This document shows, in pieces, positions 1 through 5,746 of a stretch of DNA of 6,584 nucleotides. The position numbers and the translations under genes are program-made. The DNA lies in the NCBI GenBank assembly GCA_910588505.1, contig CAJUPQ010000119.1:1-6584 (forward strand), read 5' to 3'. Below the pieces are notes generated by a model that saw only the letters and a list, made by a program, of their open reading frames with translations, did not search any database and was not told where the DNA came from. This DNA is from an uncultured Hungatella sp. (GTDB taxonomy: Bacteria; Bacillota; Clostridia; Lachnospirales; Lachnospiraceae). Positions within the stretch are counted from its first letter, which is position 1. Each line of letters starts with the position of its first letter.

Positions 1-32
1 GTAACAGTTCAGGTAGGTCTGCGCGTTTACCG
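1..32. repeat. 32-nt direct repeat, copy 1
   Basis: Matches 144-175 at 31 of 32 positions. It begins with gtaacagttcag and ends with gcgcgtttaccg. It touches the window edge, so the true left boundary is unknown. Confidence 0.85.
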
Positions 33-33
33 C

Positions 34-61
34 GCTGACCGTACGAAAACGTAATGGTAGC
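34..61. repeat. Small bulged hairpin in the repeat block
   Basis: gct (34-36) pairs with agc (59-61), acc (38-40) with ggt, and tacg (42-45) with cgta (50-53), around an aaaa loop. Small bulges separate the short stems. Weak alone, but it fits the structured nature of the block. Confidence 0.45.
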
Positions 62-63
62 AG

Positions 64-104
64 GCATCCGGCCCCATCGCGAAGCGATTTTCATGGCCGG
101 ATGC
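64..104. repeat. Palindromic hairpin with 10-bp outer stem
   Basis: gcatccggcc (64-73) is the exact reverse complement of ggccggatgc (95-104). Inside, atcgc (76-80) and gcgat (84-88) form a second 5-bp stem around gaa. The GC-rich two-tier structure resembles a REP-type palindrome. There is no T-run after either arm, so it is a poor intrinsic terminator, though it could protect an mRNA 3' end. Confidence 0.75.
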
Positions 105-155
105 GTAACAGTTCAAGGGTTATCTGAACTGTTACAAATCTTAGTAACAGTTCAG
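105..155. repeat. Two overlapping, mutually exclusive hairpins
   Basis: The central arm 124-135 (ctgaactgttac) can pair in two ways. To the left, tgaactgttac (125-135) pairs perfectly over 11 bp with gtaacagttca (105-115), leaving a 9-nt loop. To the right, ctgaactgttac pairs over 12 bp with gtaacagttcag (144-155), leaving an 8-nt loop. Only one can form at a time. The right-hand stem lies immediately after the alaS stop in the alaS transcript. Neither arm is followed by a clear U-tract. Confidence 0.75.
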
Positions 156-175
156 GCAGGTCTGCGCGTTTACCG
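144..175. repeat. 32-nt direct repeat, copy 2, overlapping the alaS stop codon
   Basis: Second copy of the 32-nt repeat. Its last six bases, read on the minus strand, are cgg taa: the final Arg codon and the stop codon of alaS (stop at 170-172). The repeat therefore overlaps the coding region by six bases and supplies its terminator codon. Confidence 0.85.
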
Positions 176-2809
176 TATCTGCTCTCTCACAACCTCCGCC
201 ACTTTGGCCAGAGCGCTGTCAATGCCTTCCGGGTTCTTGCCGCCTGCCTGGGCCATGCCCGGCCGTCCGCCGCCGCCGCCGCCCACCAGCCCGGCGATGG
301 CTTTGATCAGATTCCCGGCGTGAGCACCCTTTTTCTGGGCTTCGTCCGTGACAGTGGCCATGAGGTTCACCTTGCCGCCCTGAGCCGACGCGATGACGAT
401 AACCCCATCTCCCATCTTCTCCTTCATCTGGTCTCCCAAATTTCGAAGGCCGTTCATATCCACGTCCGCCACCTTTGTGGCCAGAACCTTGACACCGTTT
501 ATCTCCACAACCTGGCTCATCACGTCGCCCATGGCGTTGTTCGCCAGCTTGCTTTTCAGCTTCTCATTCTCGGAGTTCAGAGCCTTGATCTCCCCGAGGA
601 GGGTCTCGATCCTGTGGCTAAGCTCCCCGGGAGTGGTCTTGGCCGCCTGTGCCGCGTCATGGAGCTGCCGCTCCACATCCTCGTAGTAGGCCATCAGCCC
701 CTCCCCTGTCAAGGCCTCGATCCTGCGGACCCCAGCCGCGATGCCGGTCTCGGACAGGATCTTAAACGCCGTGATCACCCCTGTGGCGCTTACATGGGTT
801 CCTCCGCACAGTTCCACAGAGAAATCTCCCATCTTCACCACCCGGACAGTGTCCCCGTACTTTTCGCCAAACAAAGCCATGGCGCCGGACTTTTTGGCCT
901 CGTCCAGGGACATCTCCTGGGTGACCACAGCCAGATCTTCCCTAATCTTCTCATTGACCAGATCCTCCACCTTTTTGATCTCGTCCTTTGTCATGGCGGA
1001 GAAATGGGTAAAGTCAAATCTTAACCTGCCCCCGTCCACATAGGAGCCCGCCTGCTCCACATGATCCCCCAGAACAGTCCGCAGGGCTTTCTGCAGAAGG
1101 TGGGTGGCGCTGTGGTTCTTTCCGGTATTCAGACGGTTCTTCTCACAGACGCTCAGGGTCACCTTGTCCCCTTTTTTCAGCATACCGGCAGTCATCACGC
1201 CTACATGGCCCACCTTGCCGCCCTGAAGGTGTATGGTGTCCTCCACCTGAAAACTGCCTGTCTCACAAAAAATGGTTCCCACATCTGCCTGCTGACCGCC
1301 CATAGTGCCGTAAAACGGCGTCTCCTCCACAAGGACGGTGCCTCTCTGGCCGTCTGTCAGGGCCTCTGTCATCTCATCCTCCGTGGTGAGGACCGTGATG
1401 ACAGAGTCGTGGCTTAACCTGTCATACCCCACAAATCTGGTGGTGATCTCTGCCGGGATGGACTGATAAACCGTCACATCCGCCCCCATGTAATTGGTGG
1501 TCTTGCGGGCTTTCTGGGCTTTCTTTCTCTGCTCCTTCATGGCCGCCTGAAAGCCCTCCTCATCCACCTGGAAGTTTTTCTCCTCCAGGATCTCAACCGT
1601 CAGATCCAGGGGGAATCCATAGGTGTCGTACAGCTTAAAGGCGTCGTCCCCGGAAAGAACCGTCTCGCCTCTGTCTGCCATGGCCTGCTCCATATCGCTT
1701 AAGATGGCCAGTCCCTGGTTGATGGTCTTGTTAAACTTGTCCTCCTCCTCGGTAAGGACCTTTAGGATCATAACCTTTTTCTCCTCCAGTTCCGGATAGC
1801 CGTCCTTTGAAAGTGCGATGACCGTCTCGCTTAATCCCGCCAGAAACTTACCGTCAATGCCCAGGATCCTGCCGTGGCGGGCCGCCCTGCGCAAAAGCCT
1901 CCGAAGCACATATCCCCGCCCCTCATTAGAAGGCATGATGCCGTCGGAGATCATGAAGGTACAGGACTTCACGTGATCCGCGATGATGCGCAGGGACACG
2001 TCCTTTTTCTCGTCCTCCTGATACCGGATCCCGGCCAGCGTACACACTTCGTCCAGCAGAGCCTTGTTGGTATCCACCGTAAACAGGGAATCCACGTCCT
2101 GGACCACCACTGCCAGCCGCTCCAACCCCATTCCGGTGTCAATATTCTTCTGAGCCAGCTCCGTGTAATTGCCGTGGCCGTCATTCTCAAACTGGGTGAA
2201 CACATTGTTCCACACCTCAATGTAGCGGTCGCACTCACAGCCCACGGTACAGCCAGGTTTTCCGCAGCCGTACTTCTCGCCTCTGTCATAGTAGATCTCC
2301 GAACAGGGGCCGCAGGGACCTGCGCCGTGCTCCCAGAAGTTATCCTCCTTGCCAAAGCGGAAGATCCGCTCTTTCGGGATGCCGATCTCCTTGTTCCAGA
2401 TGTCAAATGCCTCGTCGTCCTCCAGATAAACCGACGGGTAAAGACGGTCCGGCGAAAGTCCCACAACCTCCGTCAAAAACTCCCAGGACCAGTGGATTGC
2501 CTCGGTCTTAAAATAGTCCCCAAAAGAAAAATTGCCCAGCATCTCAAAAAACGTGCCGTGGCGGGCAGTCTTTCCGATATTCTCGATATCCCCTGTGCGG
2601 ATGCACTTCTGGCAGGTGGTGACCCGTCTCCTGGGCGGGATCTCCTGGCCTGTAAAATAGGGCTTTAAAGGCGCCATGCCGGAATTGATCAGCAGCAGGC
2701 TGTTGTCATTGTGTGGAACCAGGGAAAAGCTTTTCATGGCCAAATGGCCCTTGCTCTCGAAGAATTCCAAAAACATCTTTCTTAGTTCATTAACACCATA
2801 CTTCTTCAC
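170..2809 (-). CDS. alaS: Alanyl-tRNA synthetase
   Basis: Cytoplasmic enzyme that charges tRNA-Ala with alanine using ATP and hydrolyses mischarged Ser- or Gly-tRNA-Ala. Residues below are counted from a GTG start at 2809. The class II core shows motif 2, RHGTFFEMLGNFSFGDYF (about 83-100), and motif 3, GMGLERL (226-232). The editing domain has both zinc-ligand pairs, HSATH (566-570) and CGGTH (668-672). The C-Ala region has the glycine-rich VGGGGGGRP stretch (842-850), followed by G where most AlaRS have D. About 879 residues fits the family (876 in E. coli). A cysteine-rich insert (C182, C187, C191, C193) lies in the catalytic domain. Start choice: GGAGGA at 2816-2821 directly abuts an ATG at 2815, too close, but is 6 nt from the in-frame GTG at 2809; the ATG would add two residues. 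The gene follows a small membrane-protein gene in one operon. The stop lies inside a repeat. Confidence 0.98.
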   Translation of the reverse strand: MKKYGVNELRKMFLEFFESKGHLAMKSFSLVPHNDNSLLLINSGMAPLKPYFTGQEIPPRRRVTTCQKCIRTGDIENIGKTARHGTFFEMLGNFSFGDYFKTEAIHWSWEFLTEVVGLSPDRLYPSVYLEDDEAFDIWNKEIGIPKERIFRFGKEDNFWEHGAGPCGPCSEIYYDRGEKYGCGKPGCTVGCECDRYIEVWNNVFTQFENDGHGNYTELAQKNIDTGMGLERLAVVVQDVDSLFTVDTNKALLDEVCTLAGIRYQEDEKKDVSLRIIADHVKSCTFMISDGIMPSNEGRGYVLRRLLRRAARHGRILGIDGKFLAGLSETVIALSKDGYPELEEKKVMILKVLTEEEDKFNKTINQGLAILSDMEQAMADRGETVLSGDDAFKLYDTYGFPLDLTVEILEEKNFQVDEEGFQAAMKEQRKKAQKARKTTNYMGADVTVYQSIPAEITTRFVGYDRLSHDSVITVLTTEDEMTEALTDGQRGTVLVEETPFYGTMGGQQADVGTIFCETGSFQVEDTIHLQGGKVGHVGVMTAGMLKKGDKVTLSVCEKNRLNTGKNHSATHLLQKALRTVLGDHVEQAGSYVDGGRLRFDFTHFSAMTKDEIKKVEDLVNEKIREDLAVVTQEMSLDEAKKSGAMALFGEKYGDTVRVVKMGDFSVELCGGTHVSATGVITAFKILSETGIAAGVRRIEALTGEGLMAYYEDVERQLHDAAQAAKTTPGELSHRIETLLGEIKALNSENEKLKSKLANNAMGDVMSQVVEINGVKVLATKVADVDMNGLRNLGDQMKEKMGDGVIVIASAQGGKVNLMATVTDEAQKKGAHAGNLIKAIAGLVGGGGGGRPGMAQAGGKNPEGIDSALAKVAEVVREQIR

Positions 2810-2815
2810 GTCCAT

Positions 2816-2821
2816 TCCTCC
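2816..2821 (-). promoter_or_regulatory. Ribosome binding site that decides the alaS start
   Basis: On the minus strand this reads GGAGGA and immediately precedes ATG (2815-2813). A Shine-Dalgarno sequence normally needs about 5-9 nt of spacing, which here points to the GTG at 2809-2807. It sits 4 nt after the stop codon of the upstream small gene, so ribosomes finishing that gene could reload here. Confidence 0.75.
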
Positions 2822-2825
2822 GCGT

Positions 2826-2960
2826 CTACTTCGTATCTTTGCTGCCGGCGGCCTTCTTTGCAGCCATGTTCTTGCCTATCATGATGCCTGCCCATGCGAT
2901 GACCGCAAACACAGCTACCTCAATAACATTTTGAATGATACTTCCAATGATCGCTCCCAT
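2826..2960 (-). CDS. Small single-helix membrane protein (44 aa), function unknown
   Basis: I read this frame directly from the minus strand: ATG at 2960-2958, stop TAG at 2828-2826, 44 residues. It begins MGAIIGSIIQNVIEVAVF. Residues about 2-29 are almost wholly hydrophobic, with Q10, N11 and E14 the only polar residues, which fits one transmembrane or membrane-associated helix. The tail from residue 30 holds five lysines (K30, K35, K36, K41, K44), suggesting a cytoplasmic C-terminus by the positive-inside rule. AGGAGG at 2968-2973 sits 7 nt before the ATG, an ideal spacing, which is the main support that it is translated. It lies between a good promoter and alaS, with 10 nt before the upstream alaS ATG, so the two are probably cotranscribed and translationally coupled. 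I do not recognise the family. It has no signal-peptidase or lipobox motif that I can see. Confidence 0.75.
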   Translation of the reverse strand: MGAIIGSIIQNVIEVAVFAVIAWAGIMIGKNMAAKKAAGSKDTK

Positions 2961-3046
2961 AACATTTCCTCCTGCTTCTATAAATATAACCACGGACTGT
3001 CAGATCCATGGCCCTATGCCCTGCCGGGTATATGATGATCTTGTTT

Positions 3047-3075
3047 ATCGTATCACAAGGTATGGGATTTATCAA
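3047..3075 (-). promoter_or_regulatory. Sigma-A-type promoter for the small gene and alaS
   Basis: On the minus strand, TTGATA (-35, 3075-3070) is followed after 17 nt by TACGAT (-10, 3052-3047), with TG-A just before the -10 box (extended -10). Transcription would start near 3040, giving an ~80-nt leader before the ATG at 2960. That is too short for a T-box, and no T-box-like features are visible. Prediction by consensus only. Confidence 0.6.
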
Positions 3076-3082
3076 GAGGCTG

Positions 3083-3113
3083 TTGACAAAACCTCCCATC
3101 TGTGAGAAACTAT
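3083..3113 (+). promoter_or_regulatory. Possible merR promoter with long spacer
   Basis: A perfect TTGACA lies at 3083-3088. The best -10 candidates after it are weak: aactat at 3108-3113 (19-nt spacer). A 19-20-nt spacer is typical of promoters activated by MerR proteins, which untwist the DNA, so autoregulation is possible. The box lies 7 bp from the -35 of the divergent alaS operon promoter. The -10 assignment is uncertain. Confidence 0.35.
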
Positions 3114-3175
3114 GTTCCGGAAAGCTAAACCTGACTTTAAGTGAAAGAATCTTTGCAAGATTGAGGTGATCGCCC

Positions 3176-3610
3176 ATGTACACCATAGGACAAATATCAG
3201 ACATGTTCAACATTCCCATCTCCACCCTGCGCTACTATGACAAGGAGGGGCTTTTTCCTGATATACAGCGCCGCTCCGGCATTCGCATCTTCAGCGACAG
3301 GGAGGTGGAAAAGCTCCGCATGATCGAATGCCTGAAAAAAACCGGCATGGAAATACGGGACATCAGGGAATTTATGCTCTGGTGTCAGCAGGGGGCCGAG
3401 ACCTATGAAAAGCGCCGGGACATGCTTCTTAGGCAAAAGAAGGCCGTGGAAGCTGAGATGGAGCGTATGAGCCAGGTGCTGGACATGATCCGGTATAAAT
3501 GCTGGTACTACGACCAGGCCATACAGGACGGCAATGAGGAACGTCTCCACTCCATAACTTTGGAGGATATGCCGGAAGATATACGAAAGGCATACGAAAA
3601 TAGCTTTTAA
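3176..3610 (+). CDS. MerR-family transcriptional regulator
   Basis: A 144-residue one-component DNA-binding regulator. The winged helix-turn-helix is at the N-terminus, opening with MYTIGQISDMFNIPISTLRY, followed by the family signature YYDKEGLFPD (20-29) and the wing with RIFSDREVEKL (37-47). A long charged helix at about 74-108 should be the dimerising antiparallel coiled coil. The C-terminal piece is short, with a YKCWYYDQA motif (107-115), as in the small AdhR/YyaN-like MerR proteins that sense aldehydes or electrophiles rather than metals. Cysteines at 52, 70 and 109 are candidate sensing residues but no metal-binding loop is seen. The start is supported by GAGGTGAT at 3163-3170. It is transcribed divergently from the alaS operon and stands alone; the usual reductase or dehydrogenase target is not next to it, so its target is unknown. 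Confidence 0.93.
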   Translation: MYTIGQISDMFNIPISTLRYYDKEGLFPDIQRRSGIRIFSDREVEKLRMIECLKKTGMEIRDIREFMLWCQQGAETYEKRRDMLLRQKKAVEAEMERMSQVLDMIRYKCWYYDQAIQDGNEERLHSITLEDMPEDIRKAYENSF

Positions 3611-3751
3611 TTAGGGTTGATGTTGGGTGTATAATTGAGTGAGCAAATCTTGGACAGCGAATTCTGCTTTTGCCAGTCAACAATACACCAATTCAGCTCC
3701 CCATAAATCAAACTATCAGCATAAAAATATAAAAAACCTTACCGTATTTAG
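3611..3751. other. AT-rich intergenic segment, no supported gene
   Basis: The base composition drops sharply compared with the flanking genes. The heptamer ggtgtat near 3626 has its reverse complement atacacc near 3685, and ttgat near 3617 matches atcaa near 3707, so a loose long stem is possible. A stop-free minus-strand frame runs through about 3610-3740 but has no ATG and no ribosome binding site. It may be a decayed insertion or an unrecognised intergenic repeat. No intrinsic terminator for the MerR gene is evident. Confidence 0.4.
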
Positions 3752-3780
3752 TTGAAATTTTCGTAAATTTTGTGTAAACT
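3752..3780 (+). promoter_or_regulatory. Sigma-A-like promoter of the chemoreceptor gene
   Basis: TTGAAA (3752-3757) is followed after 17 nt by TAAACT (3775-3780), with tgtg just before it. Transcription would begin near 3787, leaving a short leader of about 30 nt. I do not see a clear flagellar sigma-D/sigma-28 promoter (TAAA...GCCGATAA type), which many chemoreceptor genes use. Confidence 0.55.
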
Positions 3781-3821
3781 AGAGGATAGGAAAATGTCAC
3801 ATACCACGGAGGAGTATGAAA

Positions 3822-5507
3822 ATGAAAAAAGCAATGAATCAGTCCAAACTAATGCTGCTTCTTAATGGTGGGTCCATCCTGGCGCTTTTGCTTGTGGTTG
3901 TGCTTTTATTTATCTACAATGGCGCCAGCAGCCGCCTTGAAAAGGCCAACGCGGACAAGAACAGTCTTACCTATAATGCCAACCGCTTTATGAACGGCTC
4001 GTCAAGTCTTGTCCAGGATGTGCGGGCCTACGCTGCCACTGGGGACAAGCAGTATTACGACAGTTACATGAACGAGGTGAACACCTTAAAAAACCGGGAA
4101 CAGGGCGTGGCCGCTCTCCAGGAGATCGGCATCACCTCTGACGAGCAGGCCATGATTGATCAGATGTCCTCTTTGTCCAACGACTTAGTCCCCCTGGAGC
4201 AGGAAGCCATGAACCAGGTGGAGAGCGGGCAGATCGATGCTGCCCTGGGCTACGTGTACGGGACCGAGTACAGCACGGTCATCAGCCAGATAAACGCTCT
4301 GAAAGAGCAGTTTCTCAACGCCCTGGAGACCAGGACCCAAACCCAGGTCAATTCCCTGACCACTGCCCAGAACATGATAAGCATGATCATCACCATCGCT
4401 GTTCTGCTGGTAGGCCTTATGCAGGTCTGCGTTCTCTTGGTGACTCAGAAAAAGATCATACGTCCGGTTATTGCGGTCCGTGACCAGATGGGCGAGATCG
4501 CCGACGGCAACCTCTCCGCCCCGTTCCCCCTTGAGTCCGACACTTCGGAGATCGGCATGCTGGTCCACTCTATCCACGAGACCAGAGATCAGCTTAAAAA
4601 GTACATATCCGATATTAACTCCAGCCTGGCTCACATGGCGGAGGGAAAGATGGACATCGCCATCAGCAGTGATTACAAAGGAGAATTCATTCCCATCCAG
4701 AAGGCCATGAACCAGATCCTGGACTCCCTGAACAACGCGCTGTTCCAGATCAACCGCACCAGCGACCAGGTTTCCAATCAGTCCCAGCGCATGGCCGCGG
4801 ACGCCCAGGTGCTCTCCAGCGGCGTGGTCCAGCAAGCCTCCGCGGTTGAGGAGCTGTCCGCCAGCATTCAGGCCCTGTCCGATCAGGTGGGCGCCACCTC
4901 CAAAGACGCGGACACTGCCCGCTCCTTCTCCACAGACGCTGCCATACAGCTTCAGGCCTGTAACCAGAAGATGGCTCAGCTGACCGCGGCCATGGGAGAT
5001 ATCGCCCAGTCCTCCCAGCAGATCAGCGGCATCATCAAGACCATTGACGATATCTCCTTCCAGACCAATATCCTGGCCCTCAACGCGGCAGTGGAGGCAG
5101 CCCGGGCAGGGGAGGCCGGAAAGGGCTTTGCGGTGGTGGCCGATGAGGTCCAGAGCCTGGCCAACAAAAGCTCCATGGCTGCCAAGGACATTGCCACCCT
5201 GATCCAGAATTCCATGAAGATGGTGGAGCATGGCAACTCCCTGTCCGAGGACACCACGGCAGCCCTGTCCACAGGCGTTGCCGGAGCTCAGAAGTCCACG
5301 GAACTGGTAGACCGCATTGCCCAGTCCGCCAAACAGCAGGCAGAGTCCTTAGCCCAGCTGACCCTTGGTATGAATCAGATCTCAAGCGTTGTCCAGAGCA
5401 ACGCCTCCACATCCGAGAAGTCCGCCATGTCCGCCCAGGAGCTTCAGAGTGAGGCAGAGGAGCTGTCCGTGTCCGTCCGCAGGTTCCGGCTGCGCAGACA
5501 GAGATAG
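3822..5507 (+). CDS. Methyl-accepting chemotaxis protein (transmembrane chemoreceptor)
   Basis: Inner-membrane receptor that senses an external ligand and controls the CheA kinase through CheW. Residues are counted from the ATG at 3822. A first membrane helix spans about 10-32 (LALLLVVVLLFIY at its end) and a second about 185-208. The ~150 residues between are predicted extracellular, helical and rich in Gln, Asn and Ser, like a four-helix-bundle sensor. A HAMP linker follows (209-263), then a second HAMP-like segment (about 268-308, with EGKMDIAISSDYKGEF). The signalling hairpin runs from about 310 to the end, with the conserved tip NAAVEAARAGEAGKGFAVV at 421-439. There is no C-terminal NWETF-type CheR tether. 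Start choice: GGAGG at 3808-3812 is 9 nt from this ATG and only 3 nt from an in-frame ATG at 3816, which would add two residues. No other che or flagellar gene is in the window. The ligand cannot be inferred. Confidence 0.96.
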   Translation: MKKAMNQSKLMLLLNGGSILALLLVVVLLFIYNGASSRLEKANADKNSLTYNANRFMNGSSSLVQDVRAYAATGDKQYYDSYMNEVNTLKNREQGVAALQEIGITSDEQAMIDQMSSLSNDLVPLEQEAMNQVESGQIDAALGYVYGTEYSTVISQINALKEQFLNALETRTQTQVNSLTTAQNMISMIITIAVLLVGLMQVCVLLVTQKKIIRPVIAVRDQMGEIADGNLSAPFPLESDTSEIGMLVHSIHETRDQLKKYISDINSSLAHMAEGKMDIAISSDYKGEFIPIQKAMNQILDSLNNALFQINRTSDQVSNQSQRMAADAQVLSSGVVQQASAVEELSASIQALSDQVGATSKDADTARSFSTDAAIQLQACNQKMAQLTAAMGDIAQSSQQISGIIKTIDDISFQTNILALNAAVEAARAGEAGKGFAVVADEVQSLANKSSMAAKDIATLIQNSMKMVEHGNSLSEDTTAALSTGVAGAQKSTELVDRIAQSAKQQAESLAQLTLGMNQISSVVQSNASTSEKSAMSAQELQSEAEELSVSVRRFRLRRQR

Positions 5508-5568
5508 GATACTACACGAAAATTTCACCAGGTTTATGGTCTTTTCGCTCCATATCCTGATAAATCGA

Positions 5569-5616
5569 CAGATTCATAAAGCGGCAGATTCATAGATTGG
5601 CAGATTAGTGATTTAT
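5569..5616 (+). repeat. Three degenerate 16-nt tandem repeats
   Basis: The core cagatt recurs at 5569, 5585 and 5601, exactly 16 nt apart. The first two copies share cagattcata; the third has diverged after cagatta. The third copy forms the left arm of the following hairpin. Confidence 0.65.
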
Positions 5617-5638
5617 ACATCCACGAATCTGCCAATCT
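5594..5638 (+). terminator. 13-bp hairpin downstream of the chemoreceptor gene, possible terminator
   Basis: agattggcagatt (5594-5606) is the perfect reverse complement of 5626-5638. After one mismatch, gtg/cac adds 3 bp, leaving an 11-nt AT-rich loop. The downstream gcttatttgctc is only moderately T-rich, so termination may be weak. It lies about 90 nt after the chemoreceptor stop and about 265 nt before the next gene. Confidence 0.5.
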
Positions 5639-5746
5639 GCTTATTTGCTCTCACATCAGTTTTTCTTATAATACACCTCCGAAAGTCCGATTGATTCCTC
5701 TCTTTCCTGGTTTTATAATAAATACAAAACACAGGCCCCGGAACGT

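Larger units (their letters stand above)
1..175. repeat. Composite repeat/hairpin block at the 3' end of alaS
   Basis: This block is made of short structured modules. A 32-nt direct repeat occurs at 1-32 and 144-175 with one mismatch (t14 versus c157), giving a unit spacing of 143 nt. The 11-mer gtaacagttca occurs at 1-11, 105-115 and 144-154, and its reverse complement at 125-135. Between the repeats are three further hairpins (34-61, 64-104, 105-135). No reading frame here looks real. The arrangement resembles REP-like or other palindromic intergenic elements of bacteria, but I cannot assign it to a named family. It may extend left of the window. Confidence is high for the repeats and low for their biological class. 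Confidence 0.85.

Noticed and set aside
1..175. CRISPR array
   Set aside because: Only two copies of the 32-nt repeat, 143 nt apart, with the intervening DNA full of palindromes rather than unique spacers.
54..323. Plus-strand 89-codon frame with a polyproline run
   Set aside because: It starts in the repeat block and is otherwise the antisense of the alaS glycine-rich 3' end; no ribosome binding site.
1874..2668. Long plus-strand frame (264 codons) opposite alaS
   Set aside because: Antisense shadow of the AlaRS catalytic domain, whose motifs are unmistakable on the minus strand.
2961..3175. T-box or other riboswitch for alaS
   Set aside because: The leader from the best promoter is about 80 nt with no terminator hairpin or T-box-like sequence.
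2920..3225. Minus-strand 101-codon frame across the alaS-merR gap
   Set aside because: It overlaps the promoter region and the better-supported 44-residue gene in another frame, and has no ribosome binding site.
4185..5231. Minus-strand frame of 348 codons opposite the chemoreceptor
   Set aside because: Antisense shadow; low-complexity Gly/Leu/His composition and no family resemblance, while the plus strand encodes conserved chemoreceptor domains.
5508..5560. Terminator immediately after the chemoreceptor stop
   Set aside because: cgaaaa (5517-5522) and ttttcg (5542-5547) could pair, but the stem is short, AT-rich and lacks a U-tract; the 5594-5638 hairpin is better.
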